This document shows, piece by piece, positions 37,050 to 49,935 of a stretch of DNA of 64,000 nucleotides. Position 1 is the stretch's first letter; every line of letters begins with the position of its first letter. Origin of the DNA: Scortum barcoo (lineage: Eukaryota; Chordata; Actinopteri; Centrarchiformes; Terapontidae). The translations under genes and the position numbers were made by a program. The notes beneath the pieces were generated by a model. It worked only from the letters and a program-made list of their open reading frames with translations, ran no database searches and was not told the origin of the DNA. The DNA lies in assembly GCA_023238725.1 (NCBI GenBank), contig CM041531.1, positions 1,623,102 through 1,687,101 on the forward strand. Reading direction: 5' to 3'.

Positions 37050-39177
37050 GAGCTATAAATGGACTCTTTATGTGGCGTCCAAACAAGAAACCTGCTTCAA
37101 CTGATCTCGTTTTTAGATCATTTCCACCCAAAGTTCAGCTTCAAATCAAACTGTCATGATTTTGTTTCCCCAAAAATATTTAGGCAATCTTGATTTTAAC
37201 TCCACAGGCGAAGATCATCTCTGCCTTTTAAAATGCCAAACGACAAAGAGCCGGCCTTCCTGAAATATTTACGTGTCCTTTAAGTTTTCCTCCCCTCTGT
37301 TGCTTCCTGTCACTTCTTCACCCCGACTCAGCATCTTCTCAGCATCAGTCGAGCAGCATCACTTCCTCCGTGTCACTGTTTGTCGTCTGTGCAGAAACTG
37401 TATTACAGTCACATCCAGACTCGCGGGATGGAGGGAAGATGACAAACGTTTTTTACTGTTTTATGTAAGCTGAGGATGAGCGAGCGATTATTTTACAGTC
37501 ACTTTAAAGACAATTTAATCTACAATGCAGCACTTTAAAGATTCAGATCAATCAATGATCATTAAAGTTCATTGCAGACCTCAAAAATACACATAAAAGA
37601 GTCTCCATGTGCATTAAAAGCCACGTCAGTCAACCCTTCGAAAGAGTTTTGTGTGATTTCGCCCTCTAACTACGACGAACTCAGTTTATTATTCCTGCTG
37701 AACATTTTCTGGAAACCTCTCAAAGTTTTCAGATTGATTTCTTCCTCCCAGGCAGACGCTGGTTTCGGTTTCTTTCAGGATTCGACTCGCAGTCACCTGA
37801 AACTCGCTGCAGAAAGTCGATCCATCACAGTCGACACTTTGTTGCCTTTAATTTCATTTTCCAAAGTTAGATTATCATAATGTGAAGCTGCAGTTGTGAG
37901 ATGAGATGATTTCTTTGTTTTTTTTGGGCGTTATGAGGACCTTCAGACATCTCAGATTTTATAACTTGGTGCTGATAAAACTTTTATTTCATATCAGATC
38001 CAGAAGGCACAAACAAACTAAGTTTGCTGTGAAAAAAAAAGTTGGTTGTTTTGAGCATTTAAAAAACTAGTGATGGATCACATGTCTCCAGGAAGCCAAT
38101 TTTCACAGCAGCCTGAAATTAAAATGTGGAAATTCATCAAAAATGTTCAGTCCTGATCTGAACTAGGCAGCTTTTACAGAGCTGAAACTAATAAAAACAC
38201 CCAAAGTCTGTTAAAACTCAAACATCCGAACTTCTGGACGGTTTGTGATCAATGTCATCAAAGTTTGACCGACTTAAAGGACGAAGCCTTCAACCGCCTC
38301 GGGACTGCTTCCTGTCCACAAACAGCATCAGACAGAAGAATCCTCGCTGTCCTCCATGATTCATTTCACTTGTTGAGACCTTTAGAAAGTGACAGAGACG
38401 GATCGTATACAACATAAAAAACACAGCAGCAAAGTCACATTGACCTTTTTAAAACTGAAGAAAGATTAAACGAGGATCTTGACGAGGCTGATTAACAGCA
38501 CTGGATTACATTTATCACTCAATTGTCACCTCTTACGTGCAAAGACGTTTAAATCAGTTTAATAAAGCCGAAGTCGTTAATGAGATTCTCCTCAGATCAG
38601 TTTGTAAGAAATGAGAAAAAACAACCAGGATAATAAATGTGCAGCAGGATTTCTCACTGCTCATTCATTCAGGCTGCAATGCTTTAAAATCCATCACGAG
38701 ATGAGACAAACGCTCCTCGTCCTCTCCGTCTGTGGACAGGTGACAAATACGACATCGACGTTGAGGCTCTTTCCCAAACTGTCCCGTCAGCTCGGAAATA
38801 AGCCGCAATTTACTGAACAGACGGCTCCGGTTATGGATTTTTATGTCTCAAAAGCACTTTAGACAACAACTCAATTAAAGCCTCTTATCGCAGCAAGCCC
38901 TAAAAACATTAAGAATTTCCTGATTTGACGTCCGACAGAGTGACGTCATCGGTTAGTTTCTTTCAAAACCGTCACAAATCACTGCGGCTAAAATAAAGGT
39001 TTTCTTTGGCCAGATGTTTGGGTACAAAAGAAACAGAAACACTGTGCTTAGAGTTTAAATATGCTGCACTCAAAGAGCTTTACGCCAAACTACTACATAT
39101 TATTTAACCACTCGCACACTTCATACTCTGCCTCACACACCAAGGGAGCAAACTGTCGGTAGGAAGGAAAAGACATC

Positions 39178-39660
39178 AGTCACTTTTATTCCCATGAATC
39201 TTCTTCATGAAGTAAAAATCTTCCTGCAGCCCGTTGTTGTCTGCGTCTCCACCGTGGTCTAAAGACCCGTGAAGATCAGGCAGATTAGTCCGCTGACGTT
39301 TGAGAAAGCGACGGCTGTTTTTACACGTCATTTCTGCTGCGCTGGATTTCCTCCTCAGCATAAATACTCAGTAAGACCTGGACTTGGTCGCTCCATCTGT
39401 CGTAGACCTTCTTCTGCTCCGTGTCCACGTCCAACAGAAATAAACTGTTAATACAGTTCGTTTTTAAAAATGGCAGCTGGAATAAAATGTAAACTTCCTG
39501 TACTTTTGAAAAGTACAACACCCCGAGCAGGGACCGTTTGGGGGGTAAAATAAAGTCCCTGAACTTCATTTAGACCCTGGTCCCTGTGGAGAAAAAGCTC
39601 TGAGCTCCTACAAAGAGAAAGTTCCTGTGGTCCAAACGTGACTATAAATACATCTTTAAT
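39178..39660 (-). mobile_element. Repeat family B, copy 2, with best-preserved Myb/SANT-like remnant
   Basis: On the minus strand the coding-like part (about 39,300-39,440) reads DVDTEQKKVYD, then RWSDQVQVLLSIYAEEEIQ, then RSRNDV and a stop. The continuation KNSRRFLKRQR is in another frame. W-S-D, the LLSIYAEEEIQ helix and the NSR-F segment fit a Myb/SANT-like domain. The GTGTAAAAACAGCC frame break is the same as in copy 1 at 24.2 kb. The break therefore predates the spread of these copies. Confidence 0.62.
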
Positions 39661-42012
39661 GGACGGTCTCTTATTTTGAAACAGGATCTAGAATAAAGTG
39701 TCTGTTTGAGCTCAAACTGTCACCTCAAGTCTACAATCTGTATCTGTACCTTATACCATTTTCTGTTTTATTCATATAGCAAATGATTTATTCAAATCAA
39801 ATGACATCAGAAATCATCTCATGAGCCTTCACATAGAGAGCAGACCTCCATCATGCTCTTTATAACATTATTTTATAAAGAGCCGATAATTTCAGGACAT
39901 GAGTTAAAGAGTATTAGACGCCGTGTGAGCAGCTATGTAATTATTGCCATCTGGTGTTAGATGAAAACATAATCACACACAATCTGTTCATTTTAGGGAC
40001 TGTAGCTGCATCATGACACAGTTCAGTTGTGTATAAATTAAGGTCGTATCCCGTCATTTAAAATGTGGTTATCCAACATAAAACTTATCAAAACACCACG
40101 TTTTCCTCCTCCCTTACTGTTTAATGCAGCATCGTGCAAAGCAGATCATATGAGGAGTTTTTAAAACGTCACATGTCAAAATGAGGAAACAAAAGCAAAA
40201 CAAGCCACTCCAGCTGATCCGTCGTCAGCTGTCAGGCCGGATGCCTGGTTGGGACCCCGGCCGTCAATCAGAGGGACAATGAAAGCATGCTGGGAGCAAA
40301 GTTCAGCTCCAGCAGGATTGACAAGCAGAGACGTGATAGAAACATACAGCGAGAATGACAAGTCCTCTCCCGGGATTCACACGAGGACTTCCAGCAGCCC
40401 GAAGGCACGACTCGACCAGCAGACTTCACAAACTACAGACGGCTGATCTGCAGATTCGTAAACAGGCACGATTTCACTCGTTAGCAGCTGCGTCGGTGCA
40501 GGATCGACTCGGTAAAATCATTAATCTGCAGAGGAAGCTCCACAACGTGCTGCTCACACGCCACTGAGTCACTTCATCACCAAACATCTGCTGGTGCTTT
40601 ATTTTTTCTCAGATTACATATTAAAATGAAACGCCGCATTTTCCATCTGAACCATCAGCCTGACACGCCTCAGTAACAGGAAGCCGCCTTCAATTCCCAA
40701 AATAAAAGTCATCCCAGTGGACAGAAAATGTGTGTGAAGCCTGACAAAGTGACACGGCTCGTTCAAGCAGCGTGAATAAAGTTTTAGATCTCAAATAAAA
40801 CCAGGTGTTTCATCCTCACCTGTCCCAATAAAAGACTGTCTCTTAGTTTTTCTGCACTTCGTGTTTTTCAGTATAATTTCTAATGAATGAAGCTCCTAAA
40901 TTCGTGTTCCCCCTTTGATGGCGACCATGTACGACGTCATCTGGTTTCCCAGATTTTATTTTCTGAGAACTTGTGAATGAAATCCACAAAACCACAAAGA
41001 GCAGCCTGAATGAAATCACTTTCATAACCCGCTCTGATGCTCGGCTCCAGGACGGAGGTATGTGAAAAAAACCCTGATGAAATGCAGTTTCATCAGCTGA
41101 AACACTAAATTCAAAATGTCCCAAAGTATGTTTGTAGTTGTTCATTCATAAACTACAGAGCAGCTTTACAATACTCTGATTTCAGCGTTGTCGTCTTACC
41201 TATATGGAGCATGTGGGCGACGCCTCGGGAGGGAAAGTTTAGAAAGTTCATCACCCAGAGGAAGAAAAATCCTTGTGGAGGGAGACAAAGCAGAGCGAAC
41301 GTTTCTCCTCACAGCTTCTCTCTCACACGACACTCAGGAACAGCTGATCTGAATACGAAGAGGCCGACGAGCGGGGACAAAAGAGGCGGCCCGGAGAGAG
41401 AGCCGACACCTCCTGAGCCCAAAAACACCTTTCCCCCGCCCCCACACCTCCCCCTCCCTGATCCTCCATTCATATTCCCCTGCAGGAGTCCACCCTTAAT
41501 GTGAGGAGCATGTTGAGAAGCCACATGTTGGACCATCAGGACTAAAACACCCCCGACGACTCTGCTCAACACAAAGGTGGGAAAACTGGAGGTCACAGCA
41601 GAGCAAAATGATGTCCTCAGAAAACTTTAGTTAAGTGCACAAAAAACAAGCTTTTATTGTCAGGTTGTGTGATTAGAAATAGTTTTAGTTGTTCAGTTAA
41701 TCTGAGGATTAATTGTTCCCTGCCGTTGGAGAGAAAAGTGATTTTACTGTTGGATTCAGGGAGCTCTTCTTTATTTCTTTTAATTAAAGACAACCATAAT
41801 AAAAATATAAAAATCATTTTGGAGGCACAAAGAACTAAAACACTCCTCCAAACAAGAGATAAGACAAAAGATTTTACGCTCGCAGGATGACACCGACATT
41901 AACACTGTATGAAAAGTAGCCTCTGCTCATTTATTTTAAAGTGACCAGGACAATGACGAAGGAGCTTCAAGAAAACATTATAGATCCTTTTATATTGAAT
42001 AAAATGAGCAGC
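39661..42012. other. Intronic DNA between repeat-B copies
   Basis: No gene is recognised. A purine-rich and then pyrimidine-rich block at 41,340-41,490 opens a 97-codon plus frame and a 95-codon minus frame without family resemblance. Confidence 0.5.
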
Positions 42013-42310
42013 TGACCAGGGTCTAAATGAAGCTCAGGGCTTTTTACCCCTCAAAATGTCCCTGCTCGGGGTGTTGTACTTTTCAAAAATACAGGAACTT
42101 TGGCTGAACATTTCTGATTGGTGGAGTATTCTCCAGCATTTTATTTTGAAAAGCCTGCATCCTCAAACAAACTGTATTTATTTATTTAAATCTGTATTAC
42201 TGATCTTCGCGGGTCTTTAGACCACGGTGGAAACGCAGACAACAACGGGCTGCAGGAAGCTTTTTACTTCATGAAGAAGATTCATGGGAATAAAAGTTCA
42301 GAGTGATTTG
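42013..42310 (+). mobile_element. Repeat family B, copy 3 (coding centre deleted)
   Basis: It carries the left part (accagggtctaaatgaagct, cctgctcggggtgttgtact, tttctgattggtggagtatt) joined to the right part (tcgcgggtctttagaccacg, aacaacgggctgcaggaagc, attcatgggaataaaagttc). The segment with the Myb/SANT-like remnant is missing between about 42,185 and 42,200. This is the layout expected of a further-shortened non-autonomous derivative. Confidence 0.65.
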
Positions 42311-44129
42311 GGTTGAAATGTGACTTAAATGTTCTCAACTTAAATCCTCATTTTCATTTCAATGAAAACGCCGATCACATGAGCAGCTGTGACAGAAGAG
42401 ACCTGATCTTCACATTCAGGTAAAAAAAAATATTTCAAAACAGTCGACAAAACATTCAGAAATGTCAGAAAACGTGTCACATGAACACAGAGACCTGAAC
42501 GTTTTGCTTTAAAAAGGACAACCCAACAGTTTGAAAGATGTGGGTGTCATCTTCATGGCGGTCTAATCAAAGATGCAATCGTGTTGTAGCTCGACTCTTA
42601 CTGGACTTGGGACTCGTGGGTCTTGATTTCATAGCTCAACAACTCGAATGCATCAACACCGCAGCTGTTGCGGTGCAGTGGTCTCACCTCGCAGGGTTAA
42701 ACGCCTTTTTAACGTTAAAGTGAGTGAGTTATTCTGTGTTTTTCTATAGACAGCCTATGTTTCAGATTAAGAAATTGGAAAAGGCCTTTTTTAATTTGAT
42801 TTGATGATTTTAATTTTAAAATAGAAAATCGATTGAAACGAAGGTTCACAGGTGATCTTATTTTATGACCTGAGACGTTCCTTTGCCTTCAAACAACGAC
42901 AGAGTTCATCATCTTGTACTTGAAATCCTGCAGCAGGAGGAAACTTTCCCCTTTGCTGGTTTCAGATACGCAGAAATCCCTCCTGGTTCAACTGTGAATC
43001 AACTGCAGCTTGATTTTCTGTTTTATTCTTCACATTTCTCTCATTCTTGACATTTACCTTCCTAATACACTAATAAAACCGTAATTTATCTGCCAGGTGA
43101 ACTCCCAGCTGACGGTTCAAATCCAGAACAGAGGTCATATTCAGACAGCAGGTGTGTGTTTGATTTCATCCTTCACCGACCGCTGGCTTCACGCTCGCTG
43201 TGTCTCTTTATAACAGCTCTGATGTCTGTGAAGAGTCATCGCCGCGATGTGAAAGAGGAAAAATCAAATATGTCACTGAAGAGTTTCTCCTTCATGAGAG
43301 ACCCACACACACTCCCTGTTCTCCCACACACACACACACACTCATACTCAGAAATAGGTGTGCGGGGAGGAAAGCAGCGGGCTTCTCTATAAACGGCATC
43401 AAATCAGAGCCGGACTCCCACGTGCAGCTCAGAGCTGAAGGCGATCGGCGCTGCAGCAGCTCGTCTTTGTGTCACACAGCAAACTGAAGAGAAGGAGGAC
43501 ACGGGTCAGGTTTTATCCCGCCGCTGCATGCTGAGAGGCGCACACGAGACCAAAGACCCGAACACCCTTAAAAACCAGATCGGTAGAATAAATGTCCTTT
43601 TGTTCGGTACGACAGATTTATCCACGAGCTGCAGACTGAACATGTTCCTGTCTGCATATGTGATCATCATCATATCTAAATATCAGCTCTGCCTCTGTGC
43701 ATCATGACCAGCTTTAACACCGCCCTCCAGCGTGACGCTCTGAACAGGTATGAAAACGCCGTTGTTCAAACGTGGCGGGACAAACCAGTCTTGAAGGAGC
43801 ATAAACAGCCTGGACTCTGATTGGCCGCTGTTGGTTTTGAATTGGACCTGAAGGTGGAGACTGAGCTCCAGAGATTTAAGAAGGTGCTCCAGCTCAACTT
43901 TATGCAAATATCCTCTGATTCAACGGGACAACCAGGTGTGAGCCGGTCACTCTCATTTTAACGTCAGAAACAAAAGCTCAACGTTGTTTCAGCCACACAC
44001 GCCTGACTCGATCAGTAATCAATAATCAGTAACTGTTAGCTAACAATCACCTGCTAAAGTTAAAGTTATTACGTCTCCTCTCGATGTTTCTACTCTACGT
44101 TCAATTCCTGAACAAGACGTCTGCAGGCG

Positions 44130-44416
44130 CCTCCACGACTACTTCACTGTGATTGACAGCTGTCAATCATGAGGCCACACGCCCTTTATAGCATCACATA
44201 ACTAATTAAAACCAAACTGATCAGAAAAACAAACACTACTATAAGAACAACGTAAAATGACAGAAGCCATCTTTTATTTGACGTTTGATTTTTTTTTGTT
44301 TGTCCCATCTGCTAACATGGAGGGTGCAACCAGCCACCGGGGGGCGATGCAGCTGTTTTGTCTTCACTGTGGGGGGGGCTGTCGTGTCATCCATCTTTAT
44401 ATACAGTCTTTGGTAC
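44130..44416 (+). repeat. Common teleost interspersed repeat (ends TATATACAGTCT)
   Basis: Motifs in order are actacttcactgtgattgac, agctgtcaatcatgaggcc, catggagggtgcaaccagcc, accggggggcgatgcag, and tgtcatccatctttatatac followed by agtctttgg. This order matches a very common percomorph repeat with '...GCCACCAGGGGGCGAT...' and '...CATCTTTATATACAGTCTATGG'. The class is not certain (SINE-like or a non-autonomous DNA element). The GGGGGGCGA piece resembles a CTCF core. Confidence 0.6.
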
Positions 44417-46397
44417 AAAACAGACTCACAGACTCTTCGTCATCTCCAAGCTCACATCGACATGTGAAAATCAGGGTTATTTTCTCAGAAGACTCTTTAA
44501 AATATCAAGGTTACTCCATTATTTAATGCTGAGCACATGTTACAAAGATGTAAAACAATTCCTAAAGTCAAATTCAGGATCAGAAATCAAATGCAAACAT
44601 TTGCTTCTAAAAATGAGTAACTGAGACTAAAATTAAAGAGAAGCTGAAATAAAAATATTTAACATCAAACCACTCAGAGGAACAAAGCAGCATCTCCATA
44701 TTATCTTCAATCTGGCTTTTCTCCCAAGCTGCCATCACTCTCTATCATGTCGACTGGTCTTAAAATCACAAAAACGCCTTTAACACAAGCTCCTGATTGA
44801 ATAAATGACAATAAAACTTCCATCAGCTGACGTTTTCACGACTGAATGAATCACAAAGGGAACATGTATAAATGTGAAAGTGGTGATAAACAGGCGTCCA
44901 AACACAGAATCTGACTCATACTTGTTAACGTTTTCTGCCCAGTATCGGCCGGCGTAAATCTGACAAACAGCTCTCAGTTGTGGATGAGCGAAAATACAAA
45001 CACAGCAAACAGATAATGACCTGAAATCAATCAGAGCTTCAGAGGGATTATTAGCATGCAGCCGGCAGACCCCACAAGTCTGCAGTCGTCTGTGTGTCTG
45101 GATGCGGTTCAGGAAATGTTGAGAAAGGAGGTCGATGTTTGGAAAAGATGAGCCACAAACACGCAAACGCACAAATCTGCCTCACATGGACGGGATTAGA
45201 CAGAGAAACATCCAAAGGTCCGCTACGTTCGGCTTCTTTAGGAGCTGATTATGGTACAAAGACGCTCTTCTGATATCTCGAGAAAAACGTTTTATTGTAC
45301 ATTACAGAAAATGAAGATTAGAGCAGAAAACATACTCGTCACCTGAAAGTCTGACTTACATCGTCATTTTTCACCTGAGAGATAAAAAGCAAACTGCTTT
45401 CCACAGATGACTGCATCAGCATTACTCGAACAAAACGCACAAAAGGCTCAACCTCGACTCTGCTGATAAAAAGAAACTATTTTTTTTGTCTTTGGGTTTG
45501 TGCAGCATAAAAGGTTGAAGCTCACAAGTCAAGTCTCATTTCAGGAGACAAGTCTGAGACCACGTCCACACTAAGCTGATTAAATCTGAAAACACGTCTT
45601 TTTATCTCTGTGTTGGCCTCCATAATGTTTATGTGGCTTCAAGCTCAAGGAAGGAAGTAGGCCTCTGGGAAAAAAGAGAAACTGTAATCCAGAAATAAAG
45701 AGAGCAAAACGCAGAGTCAACAAATATTTTAAAAACTGCACGACGACATAAAACAGCTAAACCTAAAACTGGAGCTTAACTTAACACTGAAAATCACATC
45801 ACCATGTTTTTATGTTGGAAATGTTCTTTATGGATGGAGAGAAAAGAAGCAGAGCGAAGCTACACTAAGTCAGAAAGAACAACCTGTGCAGACACAGGGC
45901 AGAAAAGGCCTCCTGAGCACTGCGAGCTGCCGATTCCCTCCAAGAAAACTGAACATTTCTAAATCAGTCGATACATCTGACGACTCAGCAAAGCTCAGAT
46001 TCAGTCACACGAGTCCGTCTGCGCATCGATCCTCAGTTTTTCAGCCCACGCTGGCAAATCTCAACACCTGCTGGACAGATCGCCATCAGACTTCTCTCAG
46101 TTTCAGTCCTCTCTGACCTCTCACACCGCTCAGACCTCTGACTGCTGCAGGCTGCTGTTTGTGGAGGAAAAGCTCGGCGTAAAGCTCCACCTGCATCAGA
46201 GTCCATATCGATTTTATTTTAAAACACTCTGTTGCACAGCAGAGCAGCAGAGGCAGGATCAGGCGGGGAAAAAAAGCTCGGCTGGCTCGAGTTAAACTGC
46301 AGGTACAGCAGCTACAAGGACATCTGGAGACAATACAGTACAGGACGTCACATTTCAACCTCCTGGCATGGCAACGGCCTCCATTAACGAGAGATGT

Positions 46398-46399
<2 letters not shown>

Positions 46400-46437
<38 letters not shown>
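46400..46437. repeat. (GT)n microsatellite
   Basis: A perfect GT run of 19 units. Confidence 0.95.
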
Positions 46438-46438
<1 letters not shown>

Positions 46439-46499
46439 CAAATCTGTGAAATGCACGGCTGCATAATGTCTGTTTCTGCTTGGTCAAACACGTTATTTA

Positions 46500-46760
46500 T
46501 TTCTCATTGTGTGTGGCCACGGGCCGTAAATAAATCTGTAATTACCCACACAGCCATCAGGTGGGGTTAATGGAGAAACCATTAGCACGAAGGGAACGCA
46601 GAGAGGACGGACAGAGGGACGGCGATGGGAGGAGGAGGCGGCCGTGGGCATAATCGGCAGATAATAGTCGTTAATTCAGTTTCTTATGAACGTGCCACCC
46701 TGCTGCTTTCTGCTCGGAGACAGGTCAGCAATTAAAACAGGATGATATGAAATAAAAGAG
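46500..46760. promoter_or_regulatory. Possible conserved non-coding block
   Basis: Unique, evenly composed sequence has clustered homeodomain cores (TGTAATTACC, GGTTAATGG, CATTAGCAC, CGTTAATTCAG, GCAATTAAAAC) and an E-box-like CAGGTG. It stands out from simple AT-rich DNA. Conservation cannot be tested here. Confidence 0.22.
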
Positions 46761-47475
46761 GATATCATTTTTTAAAAGTGGTAATGAGGCGGCTGTTTTT
46801 ACCCTGAATATGTCTTAGTCACATTCAAAGACCAAAAACAACACAGCGTCTCTCAATACTTTCAGATGACACGAATGTATAGTTTAATTTTTAGAGCTCA
46901 ATAATTTCCTATAAATAAATCAGCTGTAGTTTTTATAAAACAAACAGGAGGAAAGAGAGCATTTGTTTGGGACTATTTTCAGCGGTGGATGAATCAGCAT
47001 TTGGTGCTCCAGTGACTGTTTGAGGCAGCAGGTTGGTGTGTGTGTGTGCGATTGAGTCTTTTAAAGGAAACTAAAGCAGATTTTTATTCTTGTTAAAGTC
47101 CAAACTGTTTTAATATTATTAGAAGAGGAAAGAAAACTCTCCAAAGGTCTTAGAAATGTAGTAAATTTCCAAAGTTTCAGGTTCAGAGAGGTAATATAAA
47201 TTTATTATTAGACTGTGGACTATATGAGCTTCAGAGTACATTAAGGCTCATTCAGCAGAGCCTGTAACATTAATGTTATACAGCACGTACCTTTGAAATA
47301 TTGATCAGTCACATTTTAATGGTTAGGTCCACTTTTCTGTTGAGCAGCGGACAACAAGAGCTTTCAAAGAGCAGAGAGGAGCCGACGCAAGCTGGTCATC
47401 GAACGAGAATGAAGAATAAAAAAATGAAACGAGAAGTTAAAAGAAATGAATAAAAATGTGAACATGTCATCTACA

Positions 47476-47645
47476 TCAGCACCTTTAAAGGAAAAGTTTG
47501 ACATTTTAGGAAACTTGGTTTGATGTCTGCAGGGTAATAATGAAGATGAAGCTCACAGACTGACTGAAAACTGATGATTTCTGTCACTTTTACACAACAT
47601 TTTAACCTTTGAACAGAGCCAGCTTCATATTTAACTTTTTGATTT
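47476..47645. repeat. Teleost interspersed repeat relic (GGAAAAGTTTGACATTTT)
   Basis: It begins cacctttaaaggaaaagttt, then gacattttaggaaac, and later has agagccagcttcatatttaa. A widespread teleost repeat has 'GGAAAAGTTCAACATTTTGGGAAA' and 'ATGAAGCTGGAGCCAGCAG' pieces. It is diverged and internally rearranged. Confidence 0.45.
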
Positions 47646-47972
47646 GACAGACATCAAAGTGATATCAATCTCCTCTTCTCTGCAGAGCAGAAAATGAAAA
47701 ATGTGGTATTAACAGAAAAAAGGAAGCACAGACAATCTGAGTAAAGGCAGAAACGGTGAGCCACCATTTTAATCTCGTCTTTGTAAAAAGTCATAAAGCT
47801 TTGGGTCAGTAGATCTAAAGGCTTAAAAGCTTTGGATTATAAATGTGGTTCAAACTATTCACCTCCCTCCGAGTAATCAATAAAATATTGAACCGATGCT
47901 ACAATCAACTGGAAGTCAAACAGCAGCGAAATAATGTCTCTTCACTCAGGTTCACCTGCTCGACCTGGAAAC

Positions 47973-47975
<3 letters not shown>

Positions 47976-48007
<32 letters not shown>
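47976..48007. repeat. (AC)n microsatellite
   Basis: A perfect AC run of 16 units. Confidence 0.95.
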
Positions 48008-48009
<2 letters not shown>

Positions 48010-48837
48010 TTACACACACACTCCTGCACCGTCCTGATCTAAACCTTTTTATAACCTGGACCTTAAAACCAAGCCTGAACCTTCAAACAGAGTGAGGCTA
48101 AAATGTCCTCATTTTCCAAAAACATCCTCAAGGTCTAAAACTCAAAGAATTTCCTCAGTCAATACAAGCGCACACACATTTTTCTCCAGTACTGTCTGTA
48201 TGTGAACATGGACGGTGGAGGAGGTAGGAATGATTGTTATGAAGGAAAAAATCTTTTATTTATTGGATTTCTTCATTTCTTCTTCACTCGTTTTCAGCAC
48301 AAATAATGAAACATGCCAGCAGCTCCACCTGACTGTCCGAAACACAACCCGACCTCACATTCACACACACGCTGCTAATGTGCAACACTAACTCACTTTG
48401 GAGGAAGTGTCATACTGCAGGGAGAGATTCCTGCAGCTTATTTCATTTGTCTTCAAACACAGAAAGTCAACAGCGAACGTACGACACAAAGCTCGTCTCC
48501 GTCCATTAAAACCAAACTGCTGCGGTATCCTAAAACACATGTGGGTCTACCATCAACCACAACCACCTCTCTGTGACGTCTGTCTGGTGCAGGAACGCAG
48601 AGACACAGTGAACACGAACCAGGTGGGACTCAAGTTTCCTGCTAAAACAAATGAGCAGCATTTATCAGTGGACATGGATCGAGGAGTGTTTGGAGATCTC
48701 GTTTTCACATCACGACACAAAATGGGTGGGACTGTCAGATTGTTGATTTCAGAAAATGTAAAAAACTCATCTCTTTTTTAAGCACTTGCAGACATTCTTC
48801 TACATTTAAGTTACCTCATTTCTACGCTCTGAATTAT

Positions 48838-48892
48838 AAGAAAAGATAAGATATTCCTTTATCAGTCACACAGCGGGGGAATTCACAGGAGG
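48838..48892 (-). mobile_element. LINE 3'-tail relic
   Basis: The plus strand reads aagataagatattcctttat, then cagtcacacagcgggggaatt. Read on the minus strand it is '...AATTCCCCCGCTGTGTGACTGATAAAGGAATATCTTATCTT'. That is the usual 3' end of a fish non-LTR retrotransposon with a short ATCTT tandem tail. The adjacent upstream part is not recognisable. Confidence 0.5.
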
Positions 48893-49705
48893 TCGTAACT
48901 AAGTGATTTTATAGGTAAATACAGCCAAGCTTCATCAGCAAACATCACAAGTCCCACAAACAAACACCAAAAACCTTTTATACGCCTAATTATACTTCTG
49001 CATCGCCATGCACAGAAATCCTCCAGCATGGGAACGAATCTGCACGTCATCCTCTCTCCTCTCCACCACAAACACCACACGATTATCTGCTGGTGACGAG
49101 CACCTCCAACCACACGTCGTGTCACGGTAAGGTTTAACAGATTAGCACCTAAAGAGCTCTGGTATAACTAAATAATCACTTGGTGCCAAAAGGATTCATA
49201 ATGACCTGTGTTATATTTATAAAAAGGACGCAAGTTCTTTGTCATGTGACCTTCATGAGCTGAACAGCTTCTCAGTGAGAAATGAAGTCCAACCGCCTGA
49301 GTCAGACAGATTTAATACAGACATTTATAACTCAGGGTTGTGGATTTTCTTTCCCACTAATGAAAATATGATGAAAATAAGCTTTTCAATTATGCACACA
49401 CCTGAACCTCCTGAGATACTTCTGCAGAAAAAACGTGGAACATCTGCTGTTTTTCCTCTCTTTGTCTCACTCTCTATTTTTTATTCCTGTCCTACGACCT
49501 CCTCCTCCTTCCTCTTCCTCTTTCTTCAAGATTAATTACCGACTCAGCCATCTGTCACCCACGGTAACGGGTCACACGGCATGGCGGACTGATCACAATG
49601 ACCATCGATCGTAATCACATGTACACAAACAGCTCTGTAATTATTCGCTCGGTTACTCTGCAGAGTGATTCACCACACGTTCAAGAATGGGATGCTTTTG
49701 TTTCT

Positions 49706-49728
49706 AACACACACACACACACACACAC
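49706..49728. repeat. (AC)n microsatellite
   Basis: A perfect AC run of about 11 units lies close to a transposon-end relic. Confidence 0.9.
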
Positions 49729-49779
49729 TTTGAGTCTGGTAAACACAACACACTGCACATTTTAGCTCATCACCATTAG

Positions 49780-49935
49780 CATAATGTGGCCAAAAATAAG
49801 TGGACGCCTGAACATTGGAGCGAAGTGCGATGGTGATGTTCATTAACCTGCTCCACTCTTCAGCTTTCAGTCTTTTCACCAGATGTTCAACCTGCTACAG
49901 ATTTCATTTCCTTCACACATTCACTATGGGATGTT
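49780..49935 (+). mobile_element. Non-autonomous DNA-transposon relic (left end)
   Basis: The string taatgtggccaaaaataagt, then ggacgcctgaaca, matches the fish element end 'TATATGGCCAAAAGTATGTGGACACCTGAACA'. It is followed by agctttcagtctttt and ccaccagatgtt-like sequence that also belongs to this type of element. It matches the motif at 29,530 in inverted form. The right end is not visible. Confidence 0.5.

Larger units (their letters stand above)
24763..39177. other. Intronic DNA with scattered repeats
   Basis: No coding exon is recognised. Contents are TG/CA runs at 25.6-25.8 kb, transposon-end relics at 29.2-29.7 kb, a complex block at 30,020-30,420, a LINE relic at 31.9 kb, a CA run at 34.6 kb, an AGATCTGG-type repeat at 34.1 kb, an ATATT pentamer array at 35.6 kb, a CA run at 36.4 kb and an ATC run at 37.0 kb. 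A 153-codon minus frame at 33,015-33,476 resembles nothing known. Confidence 0.5.

Noticed and set aside
43114..43124. GGTTCAAATCC, an exact tRNA B-box-like string
   Set aside because: No A box or acceptor stem can be paired at the right distance, and no tRNA cloverleaf forms.
44780..45172. A 130-codon minus-strand frame with Cys and hydrophobic stretches
   Set aside because: No family resemblance or splice support. It lies in ordinary AT-rich intronic DNA.
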